Source of the DNA: Chthoniobacterales bacterium
GTDB lineage: Bacteria > Verrucomicrobiota > Verrucomicrobiia > Chthoniobacterales > UBA10450
DNA length: 8,422 nucleotides
NCBI GenBank assembly: GCA_013695925.1
Contig: JACCZO010000055.1
Location: forward strand, 1 to 8,422
Direction of reading: 5' to 3'
Shown piece by piece: positions 1 to 6,622 of this stretch (its first letter is position 1; each line of letters begins with the position of its first letter). The notes below the pieces were generated by a model. It did no database searches. It was not told the origin of the DNA and saw nothing but the letters and a program-made list of their open reading frames with translations. The position numbers and the translations under genes are program-made.

Positions 1-44
1 ACAGCATGGAAAATGTGCTCGGCTTGTAGCGGCGGCGCGCCGGA

Positions 45-239
45 CTCCGGGGAGCACGGGCTGCCAGCCCGTTCGAACCTGGCTGACAGCCAGGTTCGTT
101 TGCGCGAAGCGCCACTTCACCTTCTCCAAGTAGACGCGTCGTGCAGAAGGTTGAGGGGGCGACCTTCCACCCTCCCCTGGCTCTCCGCTGAGAGGCAGAC
201 TGCCTCTCAGAACGGGCTGGCAGCCCGTGCTCCCCGGAG
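45..239. repeat. Composite REP/BIME-like inverted repeat, copy A
   Basis: The two ends (45-73 and 211-239) are exact reverse complements over 29 bases. Each begins with CTCCGGGGAGCACGGGCTG and contains its own small hairpin (CGGGCTG/CAGCCCG). Just inside lie two unrelated perfect hairpins: 74-98 (12-bp arms, 1-nt centre, CGAACCTGGCTG) and 188-210 (11-bp arms, CTGAGAGGCAG). The middle (99-187) shows only a weak GAAGGT/ACCTTC hairpin at 146-167. A GGAG tetranucleotide precedes the outer palindrome on each side, as in REP elements mobilised by RAYT transposases. The right arm is repeated base for base at 4891-4919. It occupies most of the gene-free stretch 1-266. The remaining flanks (1-44 and 240-266) show nothing clear. 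The structure is directly visible; the REP assignment is inference. Confidence 0.85.
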
Positions 240-266
240 AGGAAGGCGCGTTCTCGCGGTGCACCG

Positions 267-767
267 ATGAGAGCGGGCATCGCGCTTGGTGCGAATCTGG
301 GCGAGCGGCTTCGCTGCCTGACGACCGCACGCGAGAAAATTTTCGCTTTGCCCGGGGTTGCCCCTCCCTGTCTTTCCTCCGCGCTCTACGAAACCGAGCC
401 GGTCGAGTGCGAACCGGGGGCGAAAACATTTCTAAACGCCGTCGTCGAAATCGGCTATGGCGGATCCTCCCGTCAGTTGCTGCAGGCGTTGCGGCAAATC
501 GAAGACCAGCTTGGCCGGCCGGCCGCGCACGCCCGCAATCGCTCGCGCACGATCGATCTCGATCTGCTCTATCACAGCGCGCGCACGATCGAAGAACCAG
601 ACTTCCAGCTTCCGCACCCGCGGCTCCACCTGCGTGGCTTTGTGCTCCAACCGCTGGCCGAGATTCGGCCCAATCTCGTCCTGCCCGGCCAGGTCAAAAC
701 CATTGGAGAATTGACCGCGGAATTGCCGCCTTCACCTTCGGTGGTGCGTTCCGCGCGACAATGGTAG
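267..767 (+). CDS. folK: 2-amino-4-hydroxy-6-hydroxymethyldihydropteridine diphosphokinase (HPPK)
   Basis: HPPK transfers pyrophosphate from ATP to 6-hydroxymethyl-7,8-dihydropterin, the step before dihydropteroate synthase in cytoplasmic folate synthesis. The 166-residue protein has the usual length for a stand-alone HPPK. It starts with the family's N-terminal GANLGER (8-14), followed by YETEPV (41-46). The signature segment RTIDLDLL (94-101) carries the two Mg-binding aspartates, D97 and D99. LPHPRLHLRGFVLQPLAEI follows (115-133), with the conserved His and Arg residues. The tryptophan common in the RWGPRTIDLD signature is replaced (RNRSRTIDLD). ATG 267 is chosen because it places GANLGER at the expected distance from the N-terminus; no good Shine-Dalgarno precedes it. 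The stop overlaps the panB start by 7 bp, so the two are probably cotranscribed and coupled. The assignment is secure. Confidence 0.96.
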   Translation: MRAGIALGANLGERLRCLTTAREKIFALPGVAPPCLSSALYETEPVECEPGAKTFLNAVVEIGYGGSSRQLLQALRQIEDQLGRPAAHARNRSRTIDLDLLYHSARTIEEPDFQLPHPRLHLRGFVLQPLAEIRPNLVLPGQVKTIGELTAELPPSPSVVRSARQW

Positions 768-1534
768 TGTCGGCCACGATGGAGGATTTTCGCGCCCGTA
801 AACGTCGCGGCGAACGCCTCACGGCGTTGACCGCCTATGATTATCCGACCGCCCGTCTGCTCGACGAAAGCGGGATCGACATCGTTCTCGTCGGCGATTC
901 GTTAGGCATGGTGGTGCTCGGTTACGACGACACGACCGAGGTGACTTTCGACGAGATGCTGCATCATACCCGGGCGGCGGCGCGCGGGGTGAAACGAGCA
1001 TTGCTCGTGGCCGATCTTTCCATCGGCACCTACAACACCCCGGAGGAAGCCGTCGCAAATGCACACCGCCTCGTGGAAGCCGGCGCGCAGGCGGTGAAGC
1101 TGGAAGGCGGCGCCAGTCACGGAGCGCAGATCGAGGCGATCGTCAGGGAAAAAATCCCGCTCATGGCGCACATCGGCATGTTGCCCCAGAGCGTGCGCCT
1201 GGAGGGCGGCTACAAAGTGAAAGGCCGCAGTGCGGTCGAGGCGGAGCGCCTCCTCCAGGACGCCCGCGCGGTCGAAACGGCGGGCGCGTTTTCGGTCGTG
1301 CTCGAGATCGTGGCCGCGGATACGGCCCGCCAGATCACCGAGGCGATCGGCATCCCGACGATCGGGATCGGCTCGGGCGAACATTGCGACGGCCAGATTC
1401 TCGTAACCCATGATTTGATCGGTCTGTATCCCTGGTTTACGCCGAAATTCGTCTCGCCGGAAGTGCATGTGGCGGAAGAAATCCGGCGCGCCGCGCGGAT
1501 TTTCATCGATCGAACCCACGGGCAGGTTCGTTAG
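761..1534 (+). CDS. panB: 3-methyl-2-oxobutanoate hydroxymethyltransferase (ketopantoate hydroxymethyltransferase)
   Basis: PanB adds a hydroxymethyl group from 5,10-methylene-THF to 2-oxoisovalerate to give ketopantoate, the first committed step towards pantothenate and CoA. The product is a cytoplasmic TIM-barrel enzyme. The 257-residue protein carries LTAYDYPTA (22-30), VGDSLGMVVLGY (44-55, metal ligand D46), VADLS (D85), VKLEGG (K113, E115), AHIGMLPQS (136-144), the catalytic-region glutamate E182 in VLEIV, and IGIGSGEHCDGQIL (201-214). Two starts are possible. ATG 761 overlaps the folK stop by 7 bp; ATG 779 would give 251 residues beginning MEDFRARK. I keep 761 because of the overlap, but 779 is nearly as good. 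The frame is open far upstream, but that extension lies over folK and is not credible. panC does not follow, unlike many pan operons. The last codons overlap a CGTTAGGC octamer that includes the stop. Confidence 0.96.
   Translation: MVVSATMEDFRARKRRGERLTALTAYDYPTARLLDESGIDIVLVGDSLGMVVLGYDDTTEVTFDEMLHHTRAAARGVKRALLVADLSIGTYNTPEEAVANAHRLVEAGAQAVKLEGGASHGAQIEAIVREKIPLMAHIGMLPQSVRLEGGYKVKGRSAVEAERLLQDARAVETAGAFSVVLEIVAADTARQITEAIGIPTIGIGSGEHCDGQILVTHDLIGLYPWFTPKFVSPEVHVAEEIRRAARIFIDRTHGQVR
900..907 (+). repeat. CGTTAGGC octamer, site 1
   Basis: Exact copy inside panB, read as tCG-TTA-GGC (Ser-Leu-Gly of VGDSLG). The leucine is the only in-frame TTA codon I find in panB. Confidence 0.8.
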
Positions 1535-1536
1535 GC
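1529..1536 (+). repeat. CGTTAGGC octamer, site 2
   Basis: Exact copy spanning the end of panB: CGT (last Arg), TAG (stop), then GC. The octamer itself supplies the stop codon. Confidence 0.8.
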
Positions 1537-1547
1537 CGAAAGACGAT

Positions 1548-1639
1548 TTTCGGTAGGGCGAGACTCTGTCGAGCCTGGGAGCAAACTCGGCTGCGATAGA
1601 ATGTCGATCCCAGCTCGACGGAGTCTCGCTCCACCGAAA
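1548..1639. repeat. Long imperfect inverted repeat downstream of panB
   Basis: Arms 1548-1580 and 1608-1639 can pair over about 32 bases with three mismatches and one bulge. The left arm begins TTTCGGTAGGGCGAGACTC and the right arm ends with GAGTCTCGCTCCACCGAAA. The loop is 27 nt. It begins 13 bases after the panB stop, so its transcript could fold into a large hairpin and end the folK-panB message, although no T-run follows. The GTAG at the foot of the left arm is reminiscent of REP-type elements. The arms are unrelated in sequence to the other palindromes in the window, so it is either a separate repeat family or a private terminator. Confidence 0.8.
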
Positions 1640-1654
1640 GGCGGTCCGCAAAGT

Positions 1655-1683
1655 TTGACAAACATTTGCGCGAGTCGTTTGTC
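1655..1683 (+). promoter_or_regulatory. Candidate -35 element and 7-bp dyad upstream of the TonB/OmpA-like gene
   Basis: A perfect TTGACA lies at 1655-1660, but at 17-nt spacing the -10 (1678-1683, TTTGTC) is poor. A better-looking TCTAAC (1682-1687) would need a 21-nt spacer and would start transcription almost at the ATG. The same stretch holds an exact dyad, GACAAAC (1657-1663) and GTTTGTC (1677-1683), with 13 nt between, which could be an operator. Either reading fits control of the gene at 1693, but both are weak. Confidence 0.3.
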
Positions 1684-1692
1684 TAACTCGCC

Positions 1693-2727
1693 ATGAGAAC
1701 CGTCACTGCCCGCACTTCGGAGCCGCTCCCGGTCTGGGCGGGCCGGAGCAAACAGCGCAACTGGCTCCTGGTCGGGCTCATCTCGTCCCTCGCGCTGCAC
1801 GGGCTGCTCTGCTTTTTCTTTTATCGCACCGGGTTTCAGGCTTCGGTCCCGCTCGGGGTCGGAAAACGCCAGCCCCCGACCTTTAAGGTGACGAGTGTGG
1901 ATGCGGCCGCCAAACCGCTCGACCAGGCGGCGGCCAGCTCGGCCACGGAGGCAGCGAAACCGAACCCGGACAAGACCGACGTGCAACTTCCGGATGACCA
2001 GAAGTCCTTCGACAAGCTGCTCCAGGAAGTGCATTCGAGCGCCGCGATGCCGGACGACACGCGCGACGTCCTCCCGGACAAGCCCCGGGTCGAACAAACG
2101 AATCTGAACTCGGTCATAAACGAGATCGAGCGGACGACCGCGCAATCGCTCGACAAGTCGCCGAACGCGAGGCGGGAGCAGGCGCTGCTTAACAACGTGC
2201 CGGATTCCGGCCGGCCCCAGCCGGCGATGACCGGGACGGAATTGGCCACCAGCACCACGATCAAGCGGCCAAATAATTTCAACGCGATCGCGGGCGACAG
2301 CGCGGGACCGCGGACCGATCGGGCGCCCGGTTTCAGCGACCTCGAGTCGCTTCTTTCGCAGAAAGGACCGCTCGGGTCGGGGACAAAATTCAAAATGCCT
2401 AACAATCAGCTTTTTGAATACGACAGCGCGGATTTGCGGGGCAACGCGGTCGCGCAATTGCAAAAGGTCGCGACCCTGATCCAGCGCAATCCGAAAGCGA
2501 CCTTTACGCTCGAGGGTTACACCGATTCCTATGGGTCGGCGGAATACAACCTCGACCTGAGCCGACGCCGGGCGGAGAGCGTGAAGGCGTATCTGGTCGG
2601 GGTGCTGGGGATCAATCCGGGGCAGATCGAGACGCGCGGTTACGGAAAGGCGAACCTGCTGACTTCACCGGACGCGTCGATCGAAGAACAAGAAGTGAAT
2701 CGGCGAGTTGTCGTGGTGGTGCACTAA
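1693..2727 (+). CDS. OmpA-family protein with TonB-like N-terminal membrane anchor
   Basis: A 344-residue envelope protein with three visible parts. Residues 1-23 are a short basic cytoplasmic tail. Residues 24-44 form one hydrophobic segment (LLVGLISSLALHGLLCFFFY) with no cleavage site, containing S32-x3-H36, the spacing seen in the TonB transmembrane helix that meets ExbB/ExbD. Residues 45 to about 230 are a charged, low-complexity periplasmic linker rich in Asp, Ala and Pro. Residues 235-344 are an OmpA-type peptidoglycan-binding domain: FEYDSADL, EGYTDSYGSAEYNLDLSRRR (274-293), the ETRGYGKANL strand and the closing EVNRRVVVVV. The D278 and R293 positions correspond to the diaminopimelate-binding pair of OmpA/Pal domains. 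I infer an inner-membrane protein reaching out to bind the cell wall. Start ATG 1693 gives the TonB-like tail; no Shine-Dalgarno is evident. It stands alone, with its own upstream region. The OmpA domain is certain; the energised-coupling role is speculative. Confidence 0.9.
   Translation: MRTVTARTSEPLPVWAGRSKQRNWLLVGLISSLALHGLLCFFFYRTGFQASVPLGVGKRQPPTFKVTSVDAAAKPLDQAAASSATEAAKPNPDKTDVQLPDDQKSFDKLLQEVHSSAAMPDDTRDVLPDKPRVEQTNLNSVINEIERTTAQSLDKSPNARREQALLNNVPDSGRPQPAMTGTELATSTTIKRPNNFNAIAGDSAGPRTDRAPGFSDLESLLSQKGPLGSGTKFKMPNNQLFEYDSADLRGNAVAQLQKVATLIQRNPKATFTLEGYTDSYGSAEYNLDLSRRRAESVKAYLVGVLGINPGQIETRGYGKANLLTSPDASIEEQEVNRRVVVVVH
2396..2403 (-). repeat. CGTTAGGC octamer, site 3 (one mismatch)
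   Basis: Minus-strand copy reading TGTTAGGC when aligned at 2397-2404, with the core GTTAGGC intact at 2397-2403. It lies inside the TonB/OmpA-like gene, read there as CCT-AAC (Pro-Asn). Confidence 0.6.
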
Positions 2728-2728
2728 A

Positions 2729-2787
2729 GGTAGCGCAACCATCCTGGTTGCGGGATGGGAATGTGCAAGCTGGAAGCTTGCGCTACC
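2729..2787. repeat. REP-like hairpin pair, copy D; possible bidirectional terminator
   Basis: The outer ends GGTAGCGCA (2729-2737) and TGCGCTACC (2779-2787) are exact reverse complements. Inside are two perfect hairpins: 2734-2752 (CGCAACCA/TGGTTGCG, loop TCC) and 2765-2781 (GCAAGCT/AGCTTGC, loop GGA). GTAG sits at the foot of each hairpin, the layout of a BIME made of two inverted REPs. It fills the whole gap between the stop codons of the two convergent genes (2727 and 2788), so it is well placed to end or stabilise both transcripts. No T-run is present. Confidence 0.8.
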
Positions 2788-3333
2788 CTACCAATTCTTG
2801 ATCCACGGCAGCGGACTCGGTGTTCCGGTCGTGCTGGTGCCGGCAGTACTCCAGAGATCGAAAGTTGGGTTGTAGCCCGTCGCGCCGCCAGCCTGGCCAG
2901 CAGTAGAATACCCGTAGCTGTTGCCGAAAGGGTCCTTGAGAAATGTCACCGCCGAGGCTTGATCGTTAGGGCTGAGTTGGTTCGGCTTGAAGCTCATGTA
3001 TGAAGTTGCCTCGGCCTGTCTATTTAAATCCGTATCGCCGCTGAGCGCGCGATAAAGCACCAAGGAAGCATCCTTGTAAATTTGCGCTAATGGATCGCCA
3101 TTCTCGCGCGCATCGGGCGTGGCAGAAAGTGGATAAACCCCGTTATCCGCCCTGTAATTCTCGAGCGCGGCCGACATCGCGGCAATTTCGGCTTCGGCGC
3201 GGGAGCGGGCGCCCTTGTTATGGACGTAGCTGCTTGTCGCCAGAATCAGCCCCGCAAGCACGAGGATGATCGCGAGCACGACCAGGACCTCGACGATCGT
3301 GAAACCGGCGAAATTACGGCGCGCACTTCGCAT
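2788..3333 (-). CDS. gspG: GspG-like major pseudopilin (type II secretion / type IV pilus-like)
   Basis: A pseudopilin subunit: it is processed by prepilin peptidase and polymerises into the periplasmic pseudopilus that drives secretion. The 181-residue precursor has a basic leader, MRSARRNFAG, cleaved after G10. A mature N-terminus FTIVEVLVVLAIILVL follows, with Glu at +5 and a hydrophobic helix (11-33). The C-terminal part has GspG landmarks: ENYRADNGVYP (58-68), DPFGNSYGYS (134-143) and FDLWSTAG (158-165), which resemble the DPWGNPY and FDLWS segments of the calcium-stabilised GspG fold. The tail beyond 165 is Thr/Ser/Pro-rich and ends in WIKNW. The start lies 3 nt after the gspF stop, so translation is probably coupled. 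It is the last gene of the minus-strand cluster within view and ends directly at a hairpin pair. GspG is favoured over a PilA-type pilin because of the C-terminal motifs. Confidence 0.92.
   Translation of the reverse strand: MRSARRNFAGFTIVEVLVVLAIILVLAGLILATSSYVHNKGARSRAEAEIAAMSAALENYRADNGVYPLSATPDARENGDPLAQIYKDASLVLYRALSGDTDLNRQAEATSYMSFKPNQLSPNDQASAVTFLKDPFGNSYGYSTAGQAGGATGYNPTFDLWSTAGTSTTGTPSPLPWIKNW
2964..2971 (+). repeat. CGTTAGGC octamer, site 4 (one mismatch)
   Basis: Reads CGTTAGGG, differing in the last base. It lies inside gspG on the antisense strand and is read in the gene as CCT-AAC (Pro-Asn). Confidence 0.55.
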
Positions 3334-3336
3334 GCG

Positions 3337-4629
3337 TCAGGTCTGCGCCTGCAGGCCGCCGATGATGCTGATCAGAGGCATGAACAACGCAATCACGATC
3401 GTGCCGACAATGACCGCGAGCATGACGATCATGATCGGCTCCAACATCGAGGTCAGGCCGGCGACCGAGTTGTCGACTTCGTCGTCATAGACTTCTGCAA
3501 TCTTAAGCAGCATCTCGGGCAATTGACCGGTCTCCTCGCCGACGTCGACCATGCTGATGACCATGGGCGGGAAAGCCCCGCTCGCTTCCAGCGGCTGCAC
3601 GATTGATTCACCTTCCTTGACCGAGTCGTGCACCTGCGAAATGGCGTTCGCGATGACGGTGTTGCCGGCCGTTTCGCGCGTGATATTAAGCGCCTGCAAA
3701 ATTGGAACGCCGCTGGTGACGAGCGTGCCTAACGTCCGGGCGAAGCGCGAGATCGAGCTCTTGCGGGTAAGGTCGCCGAAGAGCGGTGCGCGGAGGGCGA
3801 ACCGATCGATGACGGCCCGACCGCCCGACGTCCGCGCGACCGCCCGGTAGCCGAAAATGAGAGCGATGAAGCCGCCGATCAGAAGGAGCCAGTGATTCTG
3901 CATGAAACCACTGATCCCAATGACGAACTGGGTAATCGCCGGAAGCGGTTTATCGCCCAGCATGTCGTGAAAGATCGATTCGAACTTCGGCACAATGAAG
4001 ACCATGAGGAAGGCCATGATGATCATGGCGAGCGAGAGAACGATGACCGGATAAATCATCGCCGACTTGACCTTGTTTTTGACTTTCTGCGCCTTTTCCT
4101 GGAACTCCGCGAGACGGCTAAGCACGAGTTCGAGCACACCGCCGAGCTCACCGGCTTTCACCATGTTGACGAAAAGCTTGTTAAAGATTCTCGGATGCTG
4201 CGCGAGGCTCTCGGAGAAGGTGCTGCCGCCTTGCACGGAATCGGCCAGCTGGTTGATCGTGTCCTTGAGCAAGACGTCGCGCTCCTGTTTCGCGAGCACG
4301 TTGAGTCCGCGGAGGAGCGGCAGGCCGGCGTCGATCAGGGTCGCGAGCTGCCGGGTGAAAACCATCAGGATCTTGGCTTTGACGGTCTTCTTCGAGAAAA
4401 GAACGATCCCCTTTTTGCCCTTCGCGGCACTCTGGGCGGCGACAGCGGTCTTGGCGCTCCGGCGCGCTTTCTTTTCCGCGGCGCCGCCTTGGCCTTCCTC
4501 GAAAACGTTGGTCGGAAAATAGCCGGCCTGGCGCAGTTGGCCGATCGCTTCGTTGGTCGAAGGCGCTTCGACCAGGCCAGTGGATTCCTGGCCCCGGGAA
4601 TCGAGCGCGGTGTAAGTGAATCGCGGCAT
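3337..4629 (-). CDS. gspF: Type II secretion / type IV pilus inner-membrane platform protein GspF (PilC)
   Basis: GspF/PilC is the polytopic inner-membrane platform that couples the cytoplasmic ATPase to pilin insertion. The 430-residue protein has the full family architecture. An N-terminal segment MPRFTYTALDSRGQE leads to a Lys/Ala-rich linker (about 45-85). The first T2SSF repeat follows (about 88-212, FTRQLATLIDAGLPLLRGL and KAGELGGVLE). The second repeat (about 291-418) has FARTLGTLVTSGVPILQAL and DVGEETGQLPEML. Hydrophobic helices are at about 190-214, 245-265 and 396-424. ATG 4629 matches the usual MPxFxYxAxD start; there is no Shine-Dalgarno. Upstream, 303 bp separate it from the gspE-1 stop, mostly filled by a repeat element. 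Downstream it is tightly coupled to gspG. gspF and pilC cannot be separated by sequence alone; the adjacent GspG-like gene favours gspF. Confidence 0.95.
   Translation of the reverse strand: MPRFTYTALDSRGQESTGLVEAPSTNEAIGQLRQAGYFPTNVFEEGQGGAAEKKARRSAKTAVAAQSAAKGKKGIVLFSKKTVKAKILMVFTRQLATLIDAGLPLLRGLNVLAKQERDVLLKDTINQLADSVQGGSTFSESLAQHPRIFNKLFVNMVKAGELGGVLELVLSRLAEFQEKAQKVKNKVKSAMIYPVIVLSLAMIIMAFLMVFIVPKFESIFHDMLGDKPLPAITQFVIGISGFMQNHWLLLIGGFIALIFGYRAVARTSGGRAVIDRFALRAPLFGDLTRKSSISRFARTLGTLVTSGVPILQALNITRETAGNTVIANAISQVHDSVKEGESIVQPLEASGAFPPMVISMVDVGEETGQLPEMLLKIAEVYDDEVDNSVAGLTSMLEPIMIVMLAVIVGTIVIALFMPLISIIGGLQAQT
3727..3734 (-). repeat. CGTTAGGC octamer, site 5
   Basis: Exact copy in the sense direction of gspF, read as aCG-TTA-GGC (Thr-Leu-Gly of RTLGTL). 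The leucine is the only in-frame TTA codon I find in gspF. Confidence 0.8.
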
Positions 4630-4708
4630 AGAGTTGAATTCGCTAGTGGCAGCGAAAATAGGGCGCGCGCGCCAAGGTGTCGAGTTTTCTTGAGCGAGCC
4701 GCGGCTAT

Positions 4709-4919
4709 CTCCGGGGAGCACGGGCTGTCAGCCCGTCGTTCGGCGCAGGTTGCGCCGAACCGGGACGAGAAGAAATGTTTACGACCTCCTGTGCGGTATT
4801 GTTCGCAAAAACCGGTCTGGTTCGGCCGCCAGAGATCGCGCCCACGGGTTGCGCTGCGCGCAAAGTATCGGGCGAGGCTCGCCCGATACCAACGGGCTGG
4901 CAGCCCGTGCTCCCCGGAG
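4709..4919. repeat. Composite REP/BIME-like inverted repeat, copy B
   Basis: Left arm 4709-4736 and right arm 4891-4919 are the same unit as copy A. The right arm is identical to 211-239 over 29 bases; the left arm differs from 45-72 by one base in the loop (CTGTCAG for CTGCCAG). The inner hairpins are completely different from those of copy A: 4738-4760 (GTTCGGCGCA/TGCGCCGAAC, 3-nt loop) and 4865-4889 (12-bp arms, GTATCGGGCGAG, 1-nt centre). The central part 4761-4864 has no gene. The element lies in the 303-bp space 4630-4932 between gspE-1 and gspF; the rest of that space shows nothing clear. It could modulate readthrough or mRNA stability between the two genes. Confidence 0.85.
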
Positions 4920-4932
4920 TTGTCTCGCCGCC

Positions 4933-6621
4933 CTAGGTGTACTTCAGCACTTCCTCGATCGTCGTGTCTCCGTCGAAGATGCTGCGAATGCCGTCCTGCC
5001 GCAGGGTCACCATCCCGAGTTCGACCGCCTTCTGTTTCAAGACCACCGAGGGGGCGCGTTCATTGATCAGGACGCGAATCGGATCGGTAATCTGCATCAG
5101 CTCGTAGATGCCTTTGCGGCCCTTGTAGCCGGTCTGATTGCATTTGTCGCAACCGCGGCCGTAATAAAAATGGCGGTCGCCGATTTCGTGCGGGGCAAGA
5201 TTGAGCTGTGCGAGGAGCGACTCGTTAGGCTGGTAATCGGTCCGGCAATCGAGGCAGATGCTGCGGATCAAACGCTGGCCGAGCACGGCGTCGAGGGTGG
5301 AGGAGATGAGGAACGGTTCGACGCCCATATCGATCAGGCGTGCGATGGCGCCGGGCGCGTCGTTCGTGTGCAGGGTGGTGAAGACAAGGTGCCCGGTGAG
5401 CGAGGCCTGAATCGCGATCTGCGCGGTTTCGAGGTCGCGCGTCTCCCCGACCATGATCCGGTCAGGATCCTGGCGCAGGAAAGCGCGTAGAACGCGAGCG
5501 AAAGTGAGCCCGATCGCTTCATTCACCGGTACCTGCATGACTCCCTCGAGGTCGTATTCAACCGGCTCCTCCGCGGTCAGCAGCTTGGCGTCGATCGTGT
5601 TGATCTTGCGCAGGCAGGAATAAAGCGTGGTGGTTTTACCGGAACCGGTCGGGCCGGTCACGATGAAGATCCCGTTAGGCCGATTAATCACCTCGAGGAT
5701 GTAATCGAGGATGTATTCGGGCATCCCGAGCGCTTCGAGATCGAGGTTGACGGTGGAACGATCGAGCACCCGGAGGACGACGCTCTCGCCGAACTGCGTC
5801 GGCAAGGTGGAAACGCGCAGGTCCACCGCGCGACCCGCAATGTGCTTCTGGATGCGTCCATCCTGCGGGAGGCGTCGCTCTGCAATGTTCATGTTTGCCA
5901 TCACCTTGACTCGCGAGATCACAGGGAGCGCGAGGTGACGCGGCGGCGGCGCCATTTCGTAGAGCGCGCCATCGACCCGGTAGCGCACTTTGAACTCGGC
6001 CTCGAATGGCTCGAAATGGATGTCGCTCGCCCGGTCCTGGATCGCCTGGTAGAGGATGAGATCGACAAAGCGAATGATCGGGGTGGCGTTGGCTTCCGCC
6101 TCGACGTTGGCCCCGATCGCTTTGTCGCCCGCGAGCGTCATCAGCTCGCCGGCTTCGCCGAGCTGCTTGAGGATGTCCTCCATGCTGGAGGTGTCCTCGC
6201 CGTAATGCTTGCGCAGGCGTTCCTCGATCTGCTCGCTCGGCGCGAGGACGACGTCGATGTCGCGGCCTAACGCAAAACGGAGGTCCTCTATTGTCTGTGT
6301 ATCGAGCGGATCAACGAGCGCCACTTTGATCGCGTTGCCGTCCTCTCCAATCGGCAGTGCACGATGCAATCGAGCCAGCCCCGCCGGGATGAGGCGCAAA
6401 ATTCGCGGCGAAAATTCGATCGCCTCGAGATCGACCACCTCGCTCCCAAGCGCGTCAGCGATCGCCAGGTAAAATTGATGTTCGTCGACGATGCCGTGAT
6501 CGACCATCGCCTGCTCGATCGCTTTGCCGTTCTGTGTCGTCTCGAGCAGGACGTCGTCCGCCTGCTCCCGGTCCATCAGTCCCTGGTCGATGAAGAAATC
6601 GGCGATGCGTTCGTTATTCAT
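4933..6621 (-). CDS. gspE: GspE/PilB-family secretion ATPase, copy 1
   Basis: A cytoplasmic hexameric ATPase that powers pseudopilus or pilus assembly through GspF. Of its 562 residues, about 1-140 form the N-terminal MshEN/T2SSE_N region, with two helical repeats (IADFFIDQGLMDREQADDVL, then IEQAMVDHGIVDEHQF) that resemble c-di-GMP-binding MshEN motifs but are degenerate. The ATPase core has the Asp box SDIHFEP (199-205), Walker A GPTGSGKT (323-330), Walker B RQDPDRIMVGETRD (383-396) and the His box TGHLVFTTLHTND (409-421). A tetracysteine zinc site (C456, C459, C491, C494) is typical of GspE/PilB and absent from PilT. The Walker B segment reads GETRD where GEIRD is usual. The ATG at 6621 abuts a palindromic element with one base between and has no Shine-Dalgarno. 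It is very probably in one transcript with gspE-2 and gspF. Confidence 0.95.
   Translation of the reverse strand: MNNERIADFFIDQGLMDREQADDVLLETTQNGKAIEQAMVDHGIVDEHQFYLAIADALGSEVVDLEAIEFSPRILRLIPAGLARLHRALPIGEDGNAIKVALVDPLDTQTIEDLRFALGRDIDVVLAPSEQIEERLRKHYGEDTSSMEDILKQLGEAGELMTLAGDKAIGANVEAEANATPIIRFVDLILYQAIQDRASDIHFEPFEAEFKVRYRVDGALYEMAPPPRHLALPVISRVKVMANMNIAERRLPQDGRIQKHIAGRAVDLRVSTLPTQFGESVVLRVLDRSTVNLDLEALGMPEYILDYILEVINRPNGIFIVTGPTGSGKTTTLYSCLRKINTIDAKLLTAEEPVEYDLEGVMQVPVNEAIGLTFARVLRAFLRQDPDRIMVGETRDLETAQIAIQASLTGHLVFTTLHTNDAPGAIARLIDMGVEPFLISSTLDAVLGQRLIRSICLDCRTDYQPNESLLAQLNLAPHEIGDRHFYYGRGCDKCNQTGYKGRKGIYELMQITDPIRVLINERAPSVVLKQKAVELGMVTLRQDGIRSIFDGDTTIEEVLKYT
5223..5230 (+). repeat. 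CGTTAGGC octamer, site 6
   Basis: Exact copy antisense to gspE copy 1, read in the gene as CCT-AAC-GAG (Pro-Asn-Glu) just after the first zinc cysteine pair. Confidence 0.8.
5673..5680 (+). repeat. CGTTAGGC octamer, site 7
   Basis: Exact copy antisense to gspE copy 1, read in the gene as CCT-AAC-GGG (Pro-Asn-Gly) just before Walker A. Confidence 0.8.
6265..6272 (-). repeat. CGTTAGGC octamer, site 8
   Basis: Exact copy in the sense direction of gspE copy 1, read as gCG-TTA-GGC (Ala-Leu-Gly). The leucine is the only in-frame TTA codon I find in that gene. Confidence 0.8.
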
Positions 6622-6622
6622 A

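Noticed and set aside
3..29. Possible tail of an upstream gene, ending SMENVLGL then TAG
   Set aside because: Nine codons are too few to recognise, and no other evidence supports this frame, although pcnB precedes folK in some genomes.
45..239. CRISPR array or tRNA in the palindrome-rich region
   Set aside because: Repeats are inverted, not direct, with no regular spacers; no cloverleaf, anticodon arm or CCA end can be drawn.
535..620. Frequent CGATCG/GATCG as a second over-represented motif (HIP1-like)
   Set aside because: GATCG is common in GC-rich coding DNA through Asp, Ile and Arg codons, and the extended octamer GCGATCGC is not consistently present.
227..760. In-frame N-terminal extension of panB
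   Set aside because: It would overlap nearly all of folK and encodes Arg/Ala-rich sequence unlike any PanB N-terminus; the family start fits ATG 761 or 779.
902..1651. Open minus-strand frame of 249 codons opposite panB
   Set aside because: It is antisense to a certain gene, Arg/His-rich with no recognisable domain, and is expected in GC-rich coding DNA.
1531..2463. Open minus-strand frame of 310 codons opposite the TonB/OmpA-like gene
   Set aside because: It has a shadow composition rich in Arg, Gly and Pro, no domain, and runs across the inverted repeat and promoter region.
3892..5490. Open plus-strand frame of 532 codons opposite gspF and gspE copy 1
   Set aside because: It spans two certain genes and a repeat element in antisense; the sequence is charged and low-complexity with no family resemblance.
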